From Streptococcus pasteurianus (GTDB taxonomy: Bacteria; Bacillota; Bacilli; Lactobacillales; Streptococcaceae), in NCBI RefSeq assembly GCF_004843545.1, contig NZ_CP039457.1:1826501-1890500 (forward strand): a stretch of DNA of 64,000 nt, given 5' to 3'. This document shows, in pieces, positions 33,810-42,930 of this stretch; the stretch's first letter is position 1, and each line of letters starts with the position of its first letter. The notes under the pieces are model-generated. The model saw only the letters and a list, made by a program, of their open reading frames with translations. It did not search any database and was not told the origin of the DNA. Both the position numbers and the translations under genes were made by a program.

Positions 33810-33815
33810 TATAAT
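33810..33815 (+). promoter_or_regulatory. Extended -10 of the PAP2 gene
   Basis: TGCTATAAT (extended -10 with TATAAT at 33810-33815), about 27 bp ahead of the PAP2 start; no clear -35. Confidence 0.5.
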
Positions 33816-33842
33816 AAAGCTATTCTCACATAAAGGACTGCT

Positions 33843-34340
33843 ATGAAAAATTACGATATATTTTATAACAAGCTGACACGAAGTTTTCAGAATAAACCGA
33901 CCGCCATTCGTTGCCTGCAAATTGTCAATAGTTTATTAACAAAAATCATGTATTTGGTTTATCCGCTAATGCTAATTTACCTGTTTTGTAAACAGCCAAA
34001 TAGGTTGATTGCTTTCATTCTTATCCCAGCTATTTCATTTGTGTTAGTATCAGTTGTGCGCAAGCTACTCAATGCCCCTCGTCCTTACGAGACTTGGAAC
34101 ATCACACCACTTATTTTAAAAAATACCAAGGGACAATCTATGCCAAGTCGTCATGTCTTTTCGGCAACCATTATCAGCATGGCTATTTTACGGTTGAACC
34201 TTATTTTGGGCATTTTCTTTCTGATATTATCCCTAGTGATTGCACTTTGCCGCGTTTTAGGCGGTGTACATTATCCTCGCGATGTCATGGTGGGTTTTCT
34301 CGTTGGAATCGTCTGTGGATTACTGCTTTTCCTTTTTTAG
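33843..34340 (+). CDS. PAP2-family membrane phosphatase
   Basis: 165-aa protein with about five TM helices and the three phosphatase signatures: RKLLNAPRPYE (KxxxxxxRP type), MPSRHVFSA (PSGH type, with Arg for Gly) and CRVLGGVHYPRDV (SRxxxxxHxxxD type, first residue Cys). Candidates for its substrate are undecaprenyl or phosphatidylglycerol phosphates at the membrane surface. Monocistronic, with its own terminator. Confidence 0.85.
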   Translation: MKNYDIFYNKLTRSFQNKPTAIRCLQIVNSLLTKIMYLVYPLMLIYLFCKQPNRLIAFILIPAISFVLVSVVRKLLNAPRPYETWNITPLILKNTKGQSMPSRHVFSATIISMAILRLNLILGIFFLILSLVIALCRVLGGVHYPRDVMVGFLVGIVCGLLLFLF

Positions 34341-34350
34341 TTGTCAACCT

Positions 34351-34383
34351 ATAATCCCCAACTTTTAAAGAGCTGGGGATTTT
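34351..34383 (+). terminator. Terminator of the PAP2 gene
   Basis: AATCCCCAACTTT / AGCTGGGGATT stem followed by TTTTT; convergent with the nadBC operon and probably used by both. Confidence 0.75.
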
Positions 34384-34419
34384 TCAAACCATAATTTTTG
34401 CTTTTGGAAATTCATCAAC

Positions 34420-35280
34420 TCAGTTATCAACAGGATGTAGATTTTTAAGGGATAAATCCAAAATTTTAGCAGAATGAGTAATTGCTCCACTTGAGACATA
34501 TTGGACATTCAAATCAACATAAGAAGCCAGATTTTCCTTAGTCACATTTCCAGAAATTTCGATTTCTGCCTTGCCATTAACCACAGCAACTGCTTCTTTC
34601 ATTGTGTCATGGTCCATATTATCAAGCATGATAATGTCAGCACCTGCTTCCACAGCTTCTTTGACCATTTCAAGCGTTTCAACTTCGATTTCAATTTTAC
34701 GAACAGACGGAGCATAATTTTTAGCAGCAAGAACAGCCTCCTTGACACCACCTGCTGCGCCAATGTGATTATCTTTCAACAGGACACCGTCTGATAAATT
34801 GTAACGGTGATTTTTACCGCCGCCAACTTTAACAGCGTATTTTTCAAAAATACGATTATTTGGCGTGGTCTTACGTGAATCAAGAAGTGTAATCGGACTG
34901 TCTTTCAACAGCTCTGCCATTTCATGCGTGTAAGTCGCAATGCCACTCATACGTTGCAAATAGTTAAGAGCCGTACGTTCGCCTGACAGTAAGACACGAA
35001 TATCACCATGAACGGTTCCCAAATGTTGTCCTGCCTTGACAGCTTCACCGTCTTTCACCCAAACGTCAAAGGTTGTCGTTGGGTCAAGCAAGTAAAAAAC
35101 GCGTTCAAAAACAGGTAAGCCACAGATAATCCCATCTTCTTTACAAATCAAATCAACTTGACCAGCCACATTTTCAGGCATAACACTATTCGTTGAGACA
35201 TCTTCATTGTTAATATCTTCAGACAAAGCACTCAAAATGAGCGGGTCAACGTTTAATTTTAGGGTAATTGGGTCTAACAT
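34420..35280 (-). CDS. nadC: Nicotinate-nucleotide pyrophosphorylase (quinolinate phosphoribosyltransferase)
   Basis: About 286 aa; converts quinolinate and PRPP to nicotinate mononucleotide, the last step of de novo NAD synthesis shared with NadA and NadB. GERTALNYLQRMSGIAT, DSRKTTPNNR (catalytic Lys/Arg), KVGGGKNHRYNLSDGVLLKDNH and EIEVETLEMVKEA are all family signatures. An upstream ATG (35301) exists, but AAAGGA lies five bases before the ATG at 35280 (MLDPITLK). Follows nadB within 30 bp; same operon. Confidence 0.95.
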   Translation of the reverse strand: MLDPITLKLNVDPLILSALSEDINNEDVSTNSVMPENVAGQVDLICKEDGIICGLPVFERVFYLLDPTTTFDVWVKDGEAVKAGQHLGTVHGDIRVLLSGERTALNYLQRMSGIATYTHEMAELLKDSPITLLDSRKTTPNNRIFEKYAVKVGGGKNHRYNLSDGVLLKDNHIGAAGGVKEAVLAAKNYAPSVRKIEIEVETLEMVKEAVEAGADIIMLDNMDHDTMKEAVAVVNGKAEIEISGNVTKENLASYVDLNVQYVSSGAITHSAKILDLSLKNLHPVDN

Positions 35281-35307
35281 CATTATCCTTTCTTTTCTCA
35301 ATTCTGA

Positions 35308-36612
35308 CTATACAATACAACTAGCCAGTTGATTTTGCTCGGTTAACTTTTCAAGCACCATTTTCTTGTAGTCCTCTTCGAGACTTTCTTGGTCTTGATA
35401 ATCTTCCAAATCTAGCTCTGACAAGCTTTCTGGCAATTTAGCAACTGTTTCATAGTGAGCCACCAAATCTTTAGCCGCACGTTTCGCAAAAACGAGACTT
35501 TCAAGCAGCGAATTACTTGCCAGACGGTTTTGCCCATGCACACCATTACAAGCTGTTTCACCAACCGCATACAGAGCATCCATGGTTGTTTTGCTGTGGT
35601 GATTAACCTTAATTCCACCCATGAAATAATGCTGCGCTGGCACGACAGGAATACATTCTGTGAATGGGTCATAGCCAGCCTCACGACAATGTGCCAAGAT
35701 ATTTGGAAAATGCTCTTCCAATTCTTTTTTGGAAATGGTGCGTAAATCTTCCCAAACATGGTCTGTGCCGTCTTTTTCCATTTGTTTTAAAATAGCTTGT
35801 GCTACAACGTCACGAGGCTGCAATTCATCCACAAAACGATTCATATTTTTATCGTAAAGCAGTGCCCCTTCCCCACGAACGGATTCAGAAATCAAAAATA
35901 AGCGTTCTTTTGGATTTTCTTGATAAAGAGTGGTTGGGTGAATTTGCACATAAGACATATCCTTGAGTTCAATGTCATGTTTTAGAGAAATAGCTAGCGC
36001 ATCACCTGTCAAATGTTTGAAATTGGTGCTGTTTTTATACAAACCACCAACACCACCGCTGGCAAGAACAGTCACGTCAGCTGTGATTTTTTCCAAATCA
36101 CCATTTTCAAGACGCACCACGCCACCGTAACAACGATTATCTTCTTCTAAAATATCAAGCAAACAGGTGTGTTCCATCAACGTAATGTTTGGACGCTTTT
36201 TAACCGCAGCAAGCAATCTACTTGTGATTTCTTTTCCTGTTGTGTCTTGATAAAAGAGAATGCGTTTATCCGAATGCGCACCCTCACGTGTAAAGACTAG
36301 ATTGCCATTTTCATCACGTTGAAAATCCACACCAAAATCAAGCAAATCTTTGATAACATCAGGTGATGACTTAATCATCAAATCAACAGAAACCTTGTCA
36401 TTCTTATAATGACCAGCTCGCAAAGTGTCCTCAAAAAACGATTCATAATCCGAATCATCTTTTAACATACAAATGCCACCTTGAGCTAAAAAGGAATCGC
36501 TATTTTCTAATGTATCTTTAGTAATAATAGTAATTTGAAGTTCTTGTGGCAAATTCAGCGCCGTATAAAGCCCTGAACAACCACTCCCTACAATAAGTAC
36601 ATTTGTTTTCAT
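35308..36612 (-). CDS. nadB: L-aspartate oxidase
   Basis: 434-aa FAD enzyme that oxidises L-aspartate to iminoaspartate for NadA. N-terminal FAD loop LIVGSGCSGLYTALNLP, SFLAQGGI (about 41-48), the substrate region SKHDIELKDMSYVQIHPTTLY, and the C-terminal NRLASNSLLESLVFAKRAA of the succinate dehydrogenase/fumarate reductase flavoprotein family. Somewhat short compared with E. coli NadB (540 aa), lacking most of the C-terminal helical domain, as in several Firmicutes. First gene of nadBC. Confidence 0.93.
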   Translation of the reverse strand: MKTNVLIVGSGCSGLYTALNLPQELQITIITKDTLENSDSFLAQGGICMLKDDSDYESFFEDTLRAGHYKNDKVSVDLMIKSSPDVIKDLLDFGVDFQRDENGNLVFTREGAHSDKRILFYQDTTGKEITSRLLAAVKKRPNITLMEHTCLLDILEEDNRCYGGVVRLENGDLEKITADVTVLASGGVGGLYKNSTNFKHLTGDALAISLKHDIELKDMSYVQIHPTTLYQENPKERLFLISESVRGEGALLYDKNMNRFVDELQPRDVVAQAILKQMEKDGTDHVWEDLRTISKKELEEHFPNILAHCREAGYDPFTECIPVVPAQHYFMGGIKVNHHSKTTMDALYAVGETACNGVHGQNRLASNSLLESLVFAKRAAKDLVAHYETVAKLPESLSELDLEDYQDQESLEEDYKKMVLEKLTEQNQLASCIV

Positions 36613-36719
36613 ACAAACCTTCTTTTTTTGACAATTACAAGTGAACTAAAACTGTAACCGTCACTTTTATTAACACTATTTAAAATAGGTTAGTTATTAA
36701 ATCATACGACTTAGGAAAC

Positions 36720-36757
36720 ATTTTACCACTAAACTTTACACCTGACAAGACATCTAA
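36720..36757 (-). promoter_or_regulatory. nadBC promoter with operator-like box
   Basis: On the minus strand, TTGTCA (36743-36748), a 17-bp spacer and TAAAAT (36720-36725). The -35 lies inside TTAGATGTCTTGTCAGGTGT (36738-36757), which shares TGTCTTG-CA with the box at the nadA promoter. A NiaR-type niacin-responsive repressor is the likely binder (inference). Confidence 0.7.
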
Positions 36758-36772
36758 GCAAAATTCTTTACA

Positions 36773-36807
36773 AGTGTCTTGACACTAATAGATTACAGGA
36801 CTATAAT
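36773..36807 (+). promoter_or_regulatory. nadA promoter with palindromic operator-like box
   Basis: TTGACA (36779-36784), 17 bp and TATAAT (36802-36807): consensus promoter. AGTGTC-TT-GACACT (36773-36786) is a perfect palindrome covering the -35. Confidence 0.75.
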
Positions 36808-36848
36808 ATATAACTAAGACAATTCAAGGAAGGATACCACAATCTACA

Positions 36849-37769
36849 ATGAATACAAGAGAGATGCAAGATGAGATTTTACGTCTCAAAAAGGAAAAAG
36901 GGGTCTGCATTTTAGCCCATGCCTACCAAAGTCAGGATATTTGGGAAGTGGCTGATTTTGTCGGTGACTCTTTTGCCTTGAGTAAATACGCTGCCAAAGC
37001 ACCACAAGACACAATTATCATGTGTGGCGTTCGTTTCATGGCAGAAACTGTCAAGGTTCTATCTCCTGAAAAAACATCTATCCTAGCAAATCCAATGGCT
37101 GGCTGTCCAATGGCTGCGCAAATTGATAAAAAGTTAGTCAGCTGGTTAAAGGAAGCTCACCCAGATTACACCGTTGTTGCTTATATCAACACAACATCAG
37201 AAGTAAAAACACTTGTTGACGTTTGTGTGACATCTTCTTCTGCTGTCAAAATCATCAGTAACATTGACAATGACAAAATCCTTTTTGTTCCAGACCGCAA
37301 TCTTGGACAATGGGTCGCTGAACAATGTCCTAATAAGCAATTTGAATTTTTCAAAGGTGGCTGTCCAACGCATATGCGCATGCGTAAACGTGATGTCATT
37401 CGTGCGCGTGAAGAACATCCAAATGCCAAAGTTCTTGTTCACCCAGAATGTCTAGCAGAGGTAACCGAATTAGCTGATTTTGCAGGAAGTACCACAGAAA
37501 TCATGGCTTACGCCAAAAACAGTTCTGAAAAAGAATTTATCATCGGTACCGAAAGCAGTATTGTCCAACATTTGCAATTCGAATGTCCAGACAAACGTTT
37601 CTATCTGTTATCAACCGAGTGCGTTTGCCACAATATGAAAATGACAACACTAGCCGATATTTATAATTGCTTACTCGGTCAAGCAGGCGAAGAAATCACC
37701 CTAGATGAAGAAACAATCAATGGTGCACGCCGCTCTATCGACCAAATGATTCTACTCGGACAAAAATAA
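36849..37769 (+). CDS. nadA: Quinolinate synthase
   Basis: 306-aa 4Fe-4S enzyme condensing iminoaspartate with dihydroxyacetone phosphate to quinolinate. Cys ligands are expected in IIMCGVRFMAETVKVL, GGCPTHMRMR/HPECLAEV and LSTECVCHNMKM; ILAHAYQSQDIWEVADFVGDS binds substrate. SD AAGGAAGG is a little far (about 12 nt) from the ATG. It is divergent from nadBC rather than in one operon, but its promoter carries the same box, so the three are probably co-regulated. Confidence 0.95.
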   Translation: MNTREMQDEILRLKKEKGVCILAHAYQSQDIWEVADFVGDSFALSKYAAKAPQDTIIMCGVRFMAETVKVLSPEKTSILANPMAGCPMAAQIDKKLVSWLKEAHPDYTVVAYINTTSEVKTLVDVCVTSSSAVKIISNIDNDKILFVPDRNLGQWVAEQCPNKQFEFFKGGCPTHMRMRKRDVIRAREEHPNAKVLVHPECLAEVTELADFAGSTTEIMAYAKNSSEKEFIIGTESSIVQHLQFECPDKRFYLLSTECVCHNMKMTTLADIYNCLLGQAGEEITLDEETINGARRSIDQMILLGQK

Positions 37770-37793
37770 ATTTTATGTGCATTTTCTACAAAC

Positions 37794-37828
37794 AAAAAGC
37801 TCTTCCATTTTTCAGGAAGAGTTTTTTG
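37794..37828 (+). terminator. Terminator between nadA and mutS2
   Basis: AAGCTCTTCC / GGAAGAGTTTTTT stem-loop between the convergent genes nadA and mutS2; usable in both directions. Confidence 0.75.
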
Positions 37829-37867
37829 GTAGTTGTTCTGAATTGTGAAAAAAGACTTTTTCTATCT

Positions 37868-40204
37868 TCACCCTAGATTTGCAATGGTGCAGCCGCTGCC
37901 ACCTGCATTTTGTGGGGCATAACCAAATGATTTGACGTGTTTGTTGCGGCGAAGGTATTTTGTGACACCTTCACGGATAACACCTGTTCCGATACCGTGA
38001 ATAATATCGACTTGTGCCATGTTATTTAGCAAGGCTTGGTCGATAAATTCATCCAATTCTTGCATGGCTTCTTCATAGCGTTTACCACGAAGATCAAGGC
38101 GGGCACGTGGACCAGCTGATTTTTTGCTTTTCTTGACCACATTGACTTGTTTTTTCTTCGGTTTTTGGGCTTCCTCTTGAACTTTAACAAGGGTAAATTC
38201 GTCCTCTTTAAGTGTCATTTTAATAAGACCAACTTGCACTTCCCATTTCCCGTTTTTCCCTTGGTTAACCAATGTTCCGCGTTGTCCGTAAGCTGTGACG
38301 ACAATGTCATCACCCACGCGCGGTGCGCGCAATTTTTTAGCTTTCTTGAGGACTTTATTTTTCGACAAATCAACTTCAGGCGCCAATTTTTTCAGCTGAC
38401 TTTTGGCTTCAATAACTTCATGCGGTTTAAGGCTTGCTCTATCATGAAGATTTTTGAGAATTTCTTCACTCTCTGTCATGGCTTTATCCACAATTTCTTG
38501 CGCTTTGGCGCGAGCTTTTTCAAGTTCTTTGTCCTTGGCATGTGAAAATTCGTTATAAAGTTTCTTGACCGCACGATTGAATTTGAGGTTATCTTGTTCC
38601 ACTTCTTTGATATGGTCAAGTCGTTTACGACTTTCATGGTTTTGTTCTTCCAAACGCTCGATGATATGGTTAACATCCGTATCAGAGTCTGTCAAACGCT
38701 CTGCTTCATTGACAATAATCTCTGCTAAACCAAGACGACGAGCAATTTCAAAGGCATTTGAGCGCCCTGGTACACCTTGCATAAAATGATAAGTTGGACT
38801 TAATGTCTCTGTATCAAATTCCATACTGGCATTTTCCACAAATTCTGTCTCAATACCGTAAGCTTTCAATTCTGGATAATGTGTCGTTGCCATGGTTTTA
38901 ATTTCCATGAGACGAAGGTGTTCAAGAATGGCAATCGCAAGACTGGCACCTTCTTGTGGGTCAGTTCCTGCTCCCAATTCATCGACCAAGACAAGACTAT
39001 CTTTATCTGCTGCTGCCAAAATCTCAACAATATTTGTCATATGGCTTGAGAATGTTGACAAACTTTGTTCGATAGATTGCTCGTCGCCAATATCTGCAAA
39101 AATCTCATTAAATACGGCGATTTTACTACCTTTGTCAGCCAAGATTGGCAAGCCTGATTGCGCCATAAGCTGCGCTAAGCCTAATGTTTTCAACATGACT
39201 GTCTTACCACCAGTATTTGGGCCTGTAATAACAATAACGGTCAATTCGTTAAGAAAATGAAGGTCATTGGCGACTGGATCGGTCAAAAGCGGGTGGCGAG
39301 CTTGTAATAGTTGCACGGTTTTATCTGCTGATAATTGTGGCACGATTGCGTTGTTTTCCTGCATGAAGAGGAACTTAGCACGAACAAAATCCAAATGCCC
39401 TAAAACCCACGCATTGTTACGAATAATATTAGTATGTGGGCGAAGCATATTTGACAATTCACGTAAAATACGTGCCATTTCGTGACGTTCATCTGCTCGC
39501 AATTGCGTGATTTCTTCATTAAGTTGCACTACTGCGCGCGGTTCAATATAAACCGTACTTCCTGATGCCGAAATATCATGCACAACCCCTGAAATACGGT
39601 TGCGGTAGCTATTTTTCACAGGCAAAACCGCACGACCATTACGACTAGCAATCAAAGTCTCTGTCAAATGATCAGCTTGTTTTTTCAAAATATCCTGCAA
39701 AATTTGACGAACTCTACCTTCGTCATGATTGATTTGGCGACGAATACGGTCTAATTCTGAACTTGCAAAATTTTCAATGAAACCACCGTCATTAATCGCT
39801 TGTAAGCTACCTTGCAGACTTGGCAACAATTCAATCTTCTCAAAAAGAGTATTTAATGCAGACAACTCTACATTTTCCAAATCATTATAAAAATGCTTGA
39901 TTTCAGCTGAGACTTGCAAGACTTTCTTGATGTCGATAATTTCTGAAATATTAACGTCAGCATCCAATTCCAAGCGACGCATACTTTCAGAAATGTCACG
40001 CAAACTCCCCATTCCAAAAGAATGGTGTTCAATGAAAATCTGTTCCATGTCCGACATTTCATCAAAGGAACGTGAAATGCGGTCAGGCTCAGTCATTGGC
40101 TCAAGTTTACGTAACTCGTCTTGGCCTTGCTCAGTCTGTAAATAGCCAGCAAAAAGTTGCTTGACTTTATCAAATTCTAACTGTTCTAAAATTCTGTTGT
40201 TCAT
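37868..40204 (-). CDS. mutS2: Endonuclease MutS2
   Basis: 778-aa MutS-family ATPase without the mismatch-recognition domain. Clamp/core region 1-300, Walker [18 protein letters not shown] (about 325-341), Walker [20 protein letters not shown], a long coiled coil (about 500-620) and a C-terminal Smr nuclease domain with [12 protein letters not shown] and [10 protein letters not shown] (about 700-778). Implicated in restricting recombination and, in some Firmicutes, in splitting collided ribosomes. Heads the conserved mutS2 / cvpA / zapA order; transcribed with cvpA and zapA upstream. Confidence 0.95.
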   Translation of the reverse strand: MNNRILEQLEFDKVKQLFAGYLQTEQGQDELRKLEPMTEPDRISRSFDEMSDMEQIFIEHHSFGMGSLRDISESMRRLELDADVNISEIIDIKKVLQVSAEIKHFYNDLENVELSALNTLFEKIELLPSLQGSLQAINDGGFIENFASSELDRIRRQINHDEGRVRQILQDILKKQADHLTETLIASRNGRAVLPVKNSYRNRISGVVHDISASGSTVYIEPRAVVQLNEEITQLRADERHEMARILRELSNMLRPHTNIIRNNAWVLGHLDFVRAKFLFMQENNAIVPQLSADKTVQLLQARHPLLTDPVANDLHFLNELTVIVITGPNTGGKTVMLKTLGLAQLMAQSGLPILADKGSKIAVFNEIFADIGDEQSIEQSLSTFSSHMTNIVEILAAADKDSLVLVDELGAGTDPQEGASLAIAILEHLRLMEIKTMATTHYPELKAYGIETEFVENASMEFDTETLSPTYHFMQGVPGRSNAFEIARRLGLAEIIVNEAERLTDSDTDVNHIIERLEEQNHESRKRLDHIKEVEQDNLKFNRAVKKLYNEFSHAKDKELEKARAKAQEIVDKAMTESEEILKNLHDRASLKPHEVIEAKSQLKKLAPEVDLSKNKVLKKAKKLRAPRVGDDIVVTAYGQRGTLVNQGKNGKWEVQVGLIKMTLKEDEFTLVKVQEEAQKPKKKQVNVVKKSKKSAGPRARLDLRGKRYEEAMQELDEFIDQALLNNMAQVDIIHGIGTGVIREGVTKYLRRNKHVKSFGYAPQNAGGSGCTIANLG

Positions 40205-40283
40205 ATCTTTATTATACCAAAAACCTAACTTTTCTCGTGCTTCCTAGGCACGCTGATGCTTTTATTATATATTGAACAAGTCT

Positions 40284-40312
40284 GAGGTGATTTACCCCAG
40301 ACTCCTTTATTA
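40284..40312 (-). terminator. Hairpin between cvpA and mutS2
   Basis: AGTCTG-GGGTAAATCACCT-CAGACT type stem with no clear T-run; may be a weak terminator or processing site after cvpA. Confidence 0.4.
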
Positions 40313-40858
40313 TCCTAGAATCGCTGTTACCCATAACGCTTTTATAATATTCGATAAAGGTGGCAAATCATTGACAATCACGCGCCCAAGAAAGCTGCCT
40401 GATAGAATATTTTGCACCGTCGTCATAGGAACAGTCGCTAATATTGTAAATACAAGATTGAAAAATATCAATGTGACTAAAATCGCTAAAACACCACTGA
40501 CACAATTCATTTTAACATTATCAAAGTGATTGATTGGCGCCAAATGCACCAAAATACCGATGAAACGAAAAAGCAAATAAACCACCACATAAATGGCTGT
40601 AAAAGCTACTCCCGCATAATAAACTTGATCTAAATCAAAAATATTAACGTCCGTAAAAAAATTCACCGTTGCTCCCTGACTAGCATTAGAATAGGGAATC
40701 CACAGCGTTATTTTTTCAGCTAATGTTTGATAAAACTGGCTAGCAATCACAAGTGAGACAATACTTGCTATGAAATAGTAGGTTTGCAAAATAATCCCAC
40801 GTGAATAACCGATATAAAAATGCCAGATTAAAATCAATACAAGAAGAATTGATAACAT
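40310..40858 (-). CDS. cvpA: CvpA-family membrane protein
   Basis: 182-aa protein with four TM helices. The start LSILLVLILIWHFYIGYSRGIILQTYYFIASIVSLVIA is typical of the CvpA / colicin V production family, whose role in envelope homeostasis is not settled. Located between zapA (two bases upstream) and mutS2, as in other streptococci. Confidence 0.88.
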   Translation of the reverse strand: MLSILLVLILIWHFYIGYSRGIILQTYYFIASIVSLVIASQFYQTLAEKITLWIPYSNASQGATVNFFTDVNIFDLDQVYYAGVAFTAIYVVVYLLFRFIGILVHLAPINHFDNVKMNCVSGVLAILVTLIFFNLVFTILATVPMTTVQNILSGSFLGRVIVNDLPPLSNIIKALWVTAILG

Positions 40859-40860
40859 AA

Positions 40861-41169
40861 TTAATCCTCATCGGAATCAGACTTGCTGGCTTTCTCCTTA
40901 ATATCTACAATCGCTTCAGCGCGAAGAGCCGTCAATTCTTTTTCCATCTTTTCAACTTCAATCTCACGACTAAGCTGAGTAGAAAGCGAATTGATAGCCA
41001 TCAAAATAGCAATCGTTTCATTATCAGCTTGTGGTAATTTTTCCTTGATAGTATTATATTTTTCTTTGGCTACACGCTCAACCTCTTCCATGAAGAGATT
41101 ATCCTTATCCGTTGTCAATGTGAGTGGTTTATCACCAAAGACGAATCTATAACGATTTTTACTTTTCAT
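40861..41169 (-). CDS. zapA: Cell division protein ZapA
   Basis: 102-aa FtsZ-ring-associated protein. NRYRFVFGDKPLTLTTDKDNLFMEEVERVAKEK forms the N-terminal globular part, and QLSREIEVEKMEKELTALRAEAI (about 66-88) the C-terminal coiled coil that dimerises. Acidic tail. Short length and neighbourhood (divergent from rnhC, ahead of cvpA) fit ZapA. SD GAGGTGACT precedes the ATG. Confidence 0.92.
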   Translation of the reverse strand: MKSKNRYRFVFGDKPLTLTTDKDNLFMEEVERVAKEKYNTIKEKLPQADNETIAILMAINSLSTQLSREIEVEKMEKELTALRAEAIVDIKEKASKSDSDED

Positions 41170-41290
41170 ATAGTCACCTCTTTGACATTATACCTTAAAA
41201 TAAGCATTTCGTAAAATGTAAGCACGGAAAAATCTCACTTTCTGCCAACTGTTTTGCCCTCTTAGAGCGTTTTTATGATAAAATAAAATC

Positions 41291-42193
41291 ATGAATACCA
41301 TTGTTATGAAAATGGGTAAAGATGATTTGCAAAATCTGATAAAGGCACTAACTAGCCAGCAAGTCAACAATAACAATCCCTATGTCACTTTTGCGGCAAA
41401 AGTAAAAGGGGTTACGGTTCTTGTTTACACATCTGGCAAAGTCGTCTTTCAGGGTGCAAATGCGGAAACTATCGCTGAACAATTTGGCTATCAATCAGCT
41501 AGCCAGTCAACAAGTGACACCGTTAGTGGTCAGAATATACCCCTTATCGGCTCAGATGAGGTTGGTAATGGGTCTTATTTTGGTGGACTGGCTGTTGTTG
41601 CTAGTTTTGTGACCCCTGATGACCATGCCTTGCTTAAAAAGCTTGGAGTAGATGATTCCAAGAACTTAACAGACAGCAAAATCCGTCAAATCGCCCCAAT
41701 CTTAGAAAACAATATCAAGCATAAAGCTCTGCTATTGTCCCCACAAAAATACAACCAAGTCGTCGGTAAAGGAAAAATGCACAACGCTGTCTCTGTCAAA
41801 GTAGCTCTTCACAATCAAGCTATTTATCTGCTTCTCCAAGACGGTGTCAAGCCCGAAAAAATTGTTATCGATGCTTTTACCAGTCGGCAAAATTATCAAA
41901 AATACCTTAAAAATGAAGCCAACCAATTTGCTAATCCGCTGACACTCGAAGAAAAAGCTGAAGGAAAATATTTGGCAGTTGCCGTCAGCTCAATCATCGC
42001 TCGCAACCTTTTCTTAGAAAATCTCGATAAACTTAGCCAAGAAGTTCAGTACAAACTCCCAAGCGGTGCTGGTAGCCAGTCAGATAAAGTTGCGAGTCAA
42101 ATTTTAACAGCCTATGGCATGTCTGGCTTAGAACATACTGCCAAGCTTCATTTTGCAAATACCCAAAAAGCGCAAGCATTATTAAAAAAATAA
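41291..42193 (+). CDS. rnhC: Ribonuclease HIII
   Basis: 300-aa nuclease removing RNA from RNA/DNA hybrids. The N-terminal TBP-like substrate-binding domain (about 1-80) is followed by the type-2 RNase H fold with [19 protein letters not shown] (Asp-Glu of the DEDE site, about 94-112), [23 protein letters not shown] and [18 protein letters not shown]. The usual HIII motif is GTDEVGTGDYFGP; the match is close. Upstream of lepB by 16 bp. Confidence 0.94.
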   Translation: MNTIVMKMGKDDLQNLIKALTSQQVNNNNPYVTFAAKVKGVTVLVYTSGKVVFQGANAETIAEQFGYQSASQSTSDTVSGQNIPLIGSDEVGNGSYFGGLAVVASFVTPDDHALLKKLGVDDSKNLTDSKIRQIAPILENNIKHKALLLSPQKYNQVVGKGKMHNAVSVKVALHNQAIYLLLQDGVKPEKIVIDAFTSRQNYQKYLKNEANQFANPLTLEEKAEGKYLAVAVSSIIARNLFLENLDKLSQEVQYKLPSGAGSQSDKVASQILTAYGMSGLEHTAKLHFANTQKAQALLKK

Positions 42194-42209
42194 AAGTAGA
42201 GGAAGATTT

Positions 42210-42803
42210 ATGAAACACTTTATTAAAGAATGGGGACCACTAATCCTTTTCTTTCTTATTCTTATACTTAGTCGTGCCTTTATTTGGCAACCTGTAAAAG
42301 TTGACGGTCATTCAATGGATCCAACGTTAGCTGACGGTGAGCGTCTTATTGTCCTATCAACCACATCTATTGACCGTTTTGATATCGTTGTTGCTAAAGA
42401 AACCGAAAACGGTAAGACAAAAGAAATTGTTAAACGCGTGATTGGGATGCCAGGCGATACCATTACTTATAAAAATGATGTCCTCTACGTTAATGGCAAG
42501 AAAGTTGACGAGGACTACTTAGATGAATACAAAAAAGCCTTTGAGGACGACCAACTGCAAGATACTTATTCGTACAATACCTTATTCCAAGAGTTAGCTG
42601 AAGACTCAGATGCTTTCACAACTGATAGGGATGGCAATACCGAGTTTACAGTCAAAGTTCCAAAAGGACAATATTACCTTCTTGGAGACGACCGTATCGT
42701 TTCAAAAGATAGTCGTGAAGTGGGAACTTTCTCTAAATCAGATATCGTCGGTGAAGTCAAATTCCGCTTATGGCCACTCTCAAAAATCGGCGTTATTAAT
42801 TAA
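42210..42803 (+). CDS. lepB: Signal peptidase I
   Basis: 197-aa membrane serine protease that removes signal peptides. One N-terminal TM helix (about 9-26), catalytic Ser35 in GHSMDPTL, catalytic Lys75 in EIVKRVIGMPGD, and box E GDDRIVSKDSREVGT. SD GAGGAAG precedes the ATG. Lies between rnhC and recD2 as usual in streptococci. Confidence 0.95.
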   Translation: MKHFIKEWGPLILFFLILILSRAFIWQPVKVDGHSMDPTLADGERLIVLSTTSIDRFDIVVAKETENGKTKEIVKRVIGMPGDTITYKNDVLYVNGKKVDEDYLDEYKKAFEDDQLQDTYSYNTLFQELAEDSDAFTTDRDGNTEFTVKVPKGQYYLLGDDRIVSKDSREVGTFSKSDIVGEVKFRLWPLSKIGVIN

Positions 42804-42805
42804 TA

Positions 42806-42843
42806 AAATAAGTCTGGACTCTTTGGTCCAGACTTTTCTTAAC
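42806..42843 (+). terminator. Terminator after lepB
   Basis: AAGTCTGGAC / GTCCAGACTT stem, 6-nt loop, followed by TTCTT. Confidence 0.85.
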
Positions 42844-42869
42844 TCTCACTACCTAAATAGATTAAAAGT

Positions 42870-42897
42870 TTGTTTATCTGATTAGCAATGATATAAT
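42870..42897 (+). promoter_or_regulatory. recD2 promoter
   Basis: TTGTTT (42870-42875), 16 bp and TATAAT (42892-42897), about 33 bp ahead of the ATG. Confidence 0.6.
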
Positions 42898-42930
42898 AAA
42901 ATCATTATAGTAATCAAGTAAGGACACGTT

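Noticed and set aside
34094-34354. 86-codon ORF overlapping the PAP2 gene in another frame
   Set aside because: The PAP2 motifs lie in the other frame and this one has no family-like sequence.
38147-38545. 132-codon plus-strand ORF opposite mutS2
   Set aside because: Phe-rich antisense shadow of the mutS2 coding sequence with no SD; mutS2 is unambiguous.
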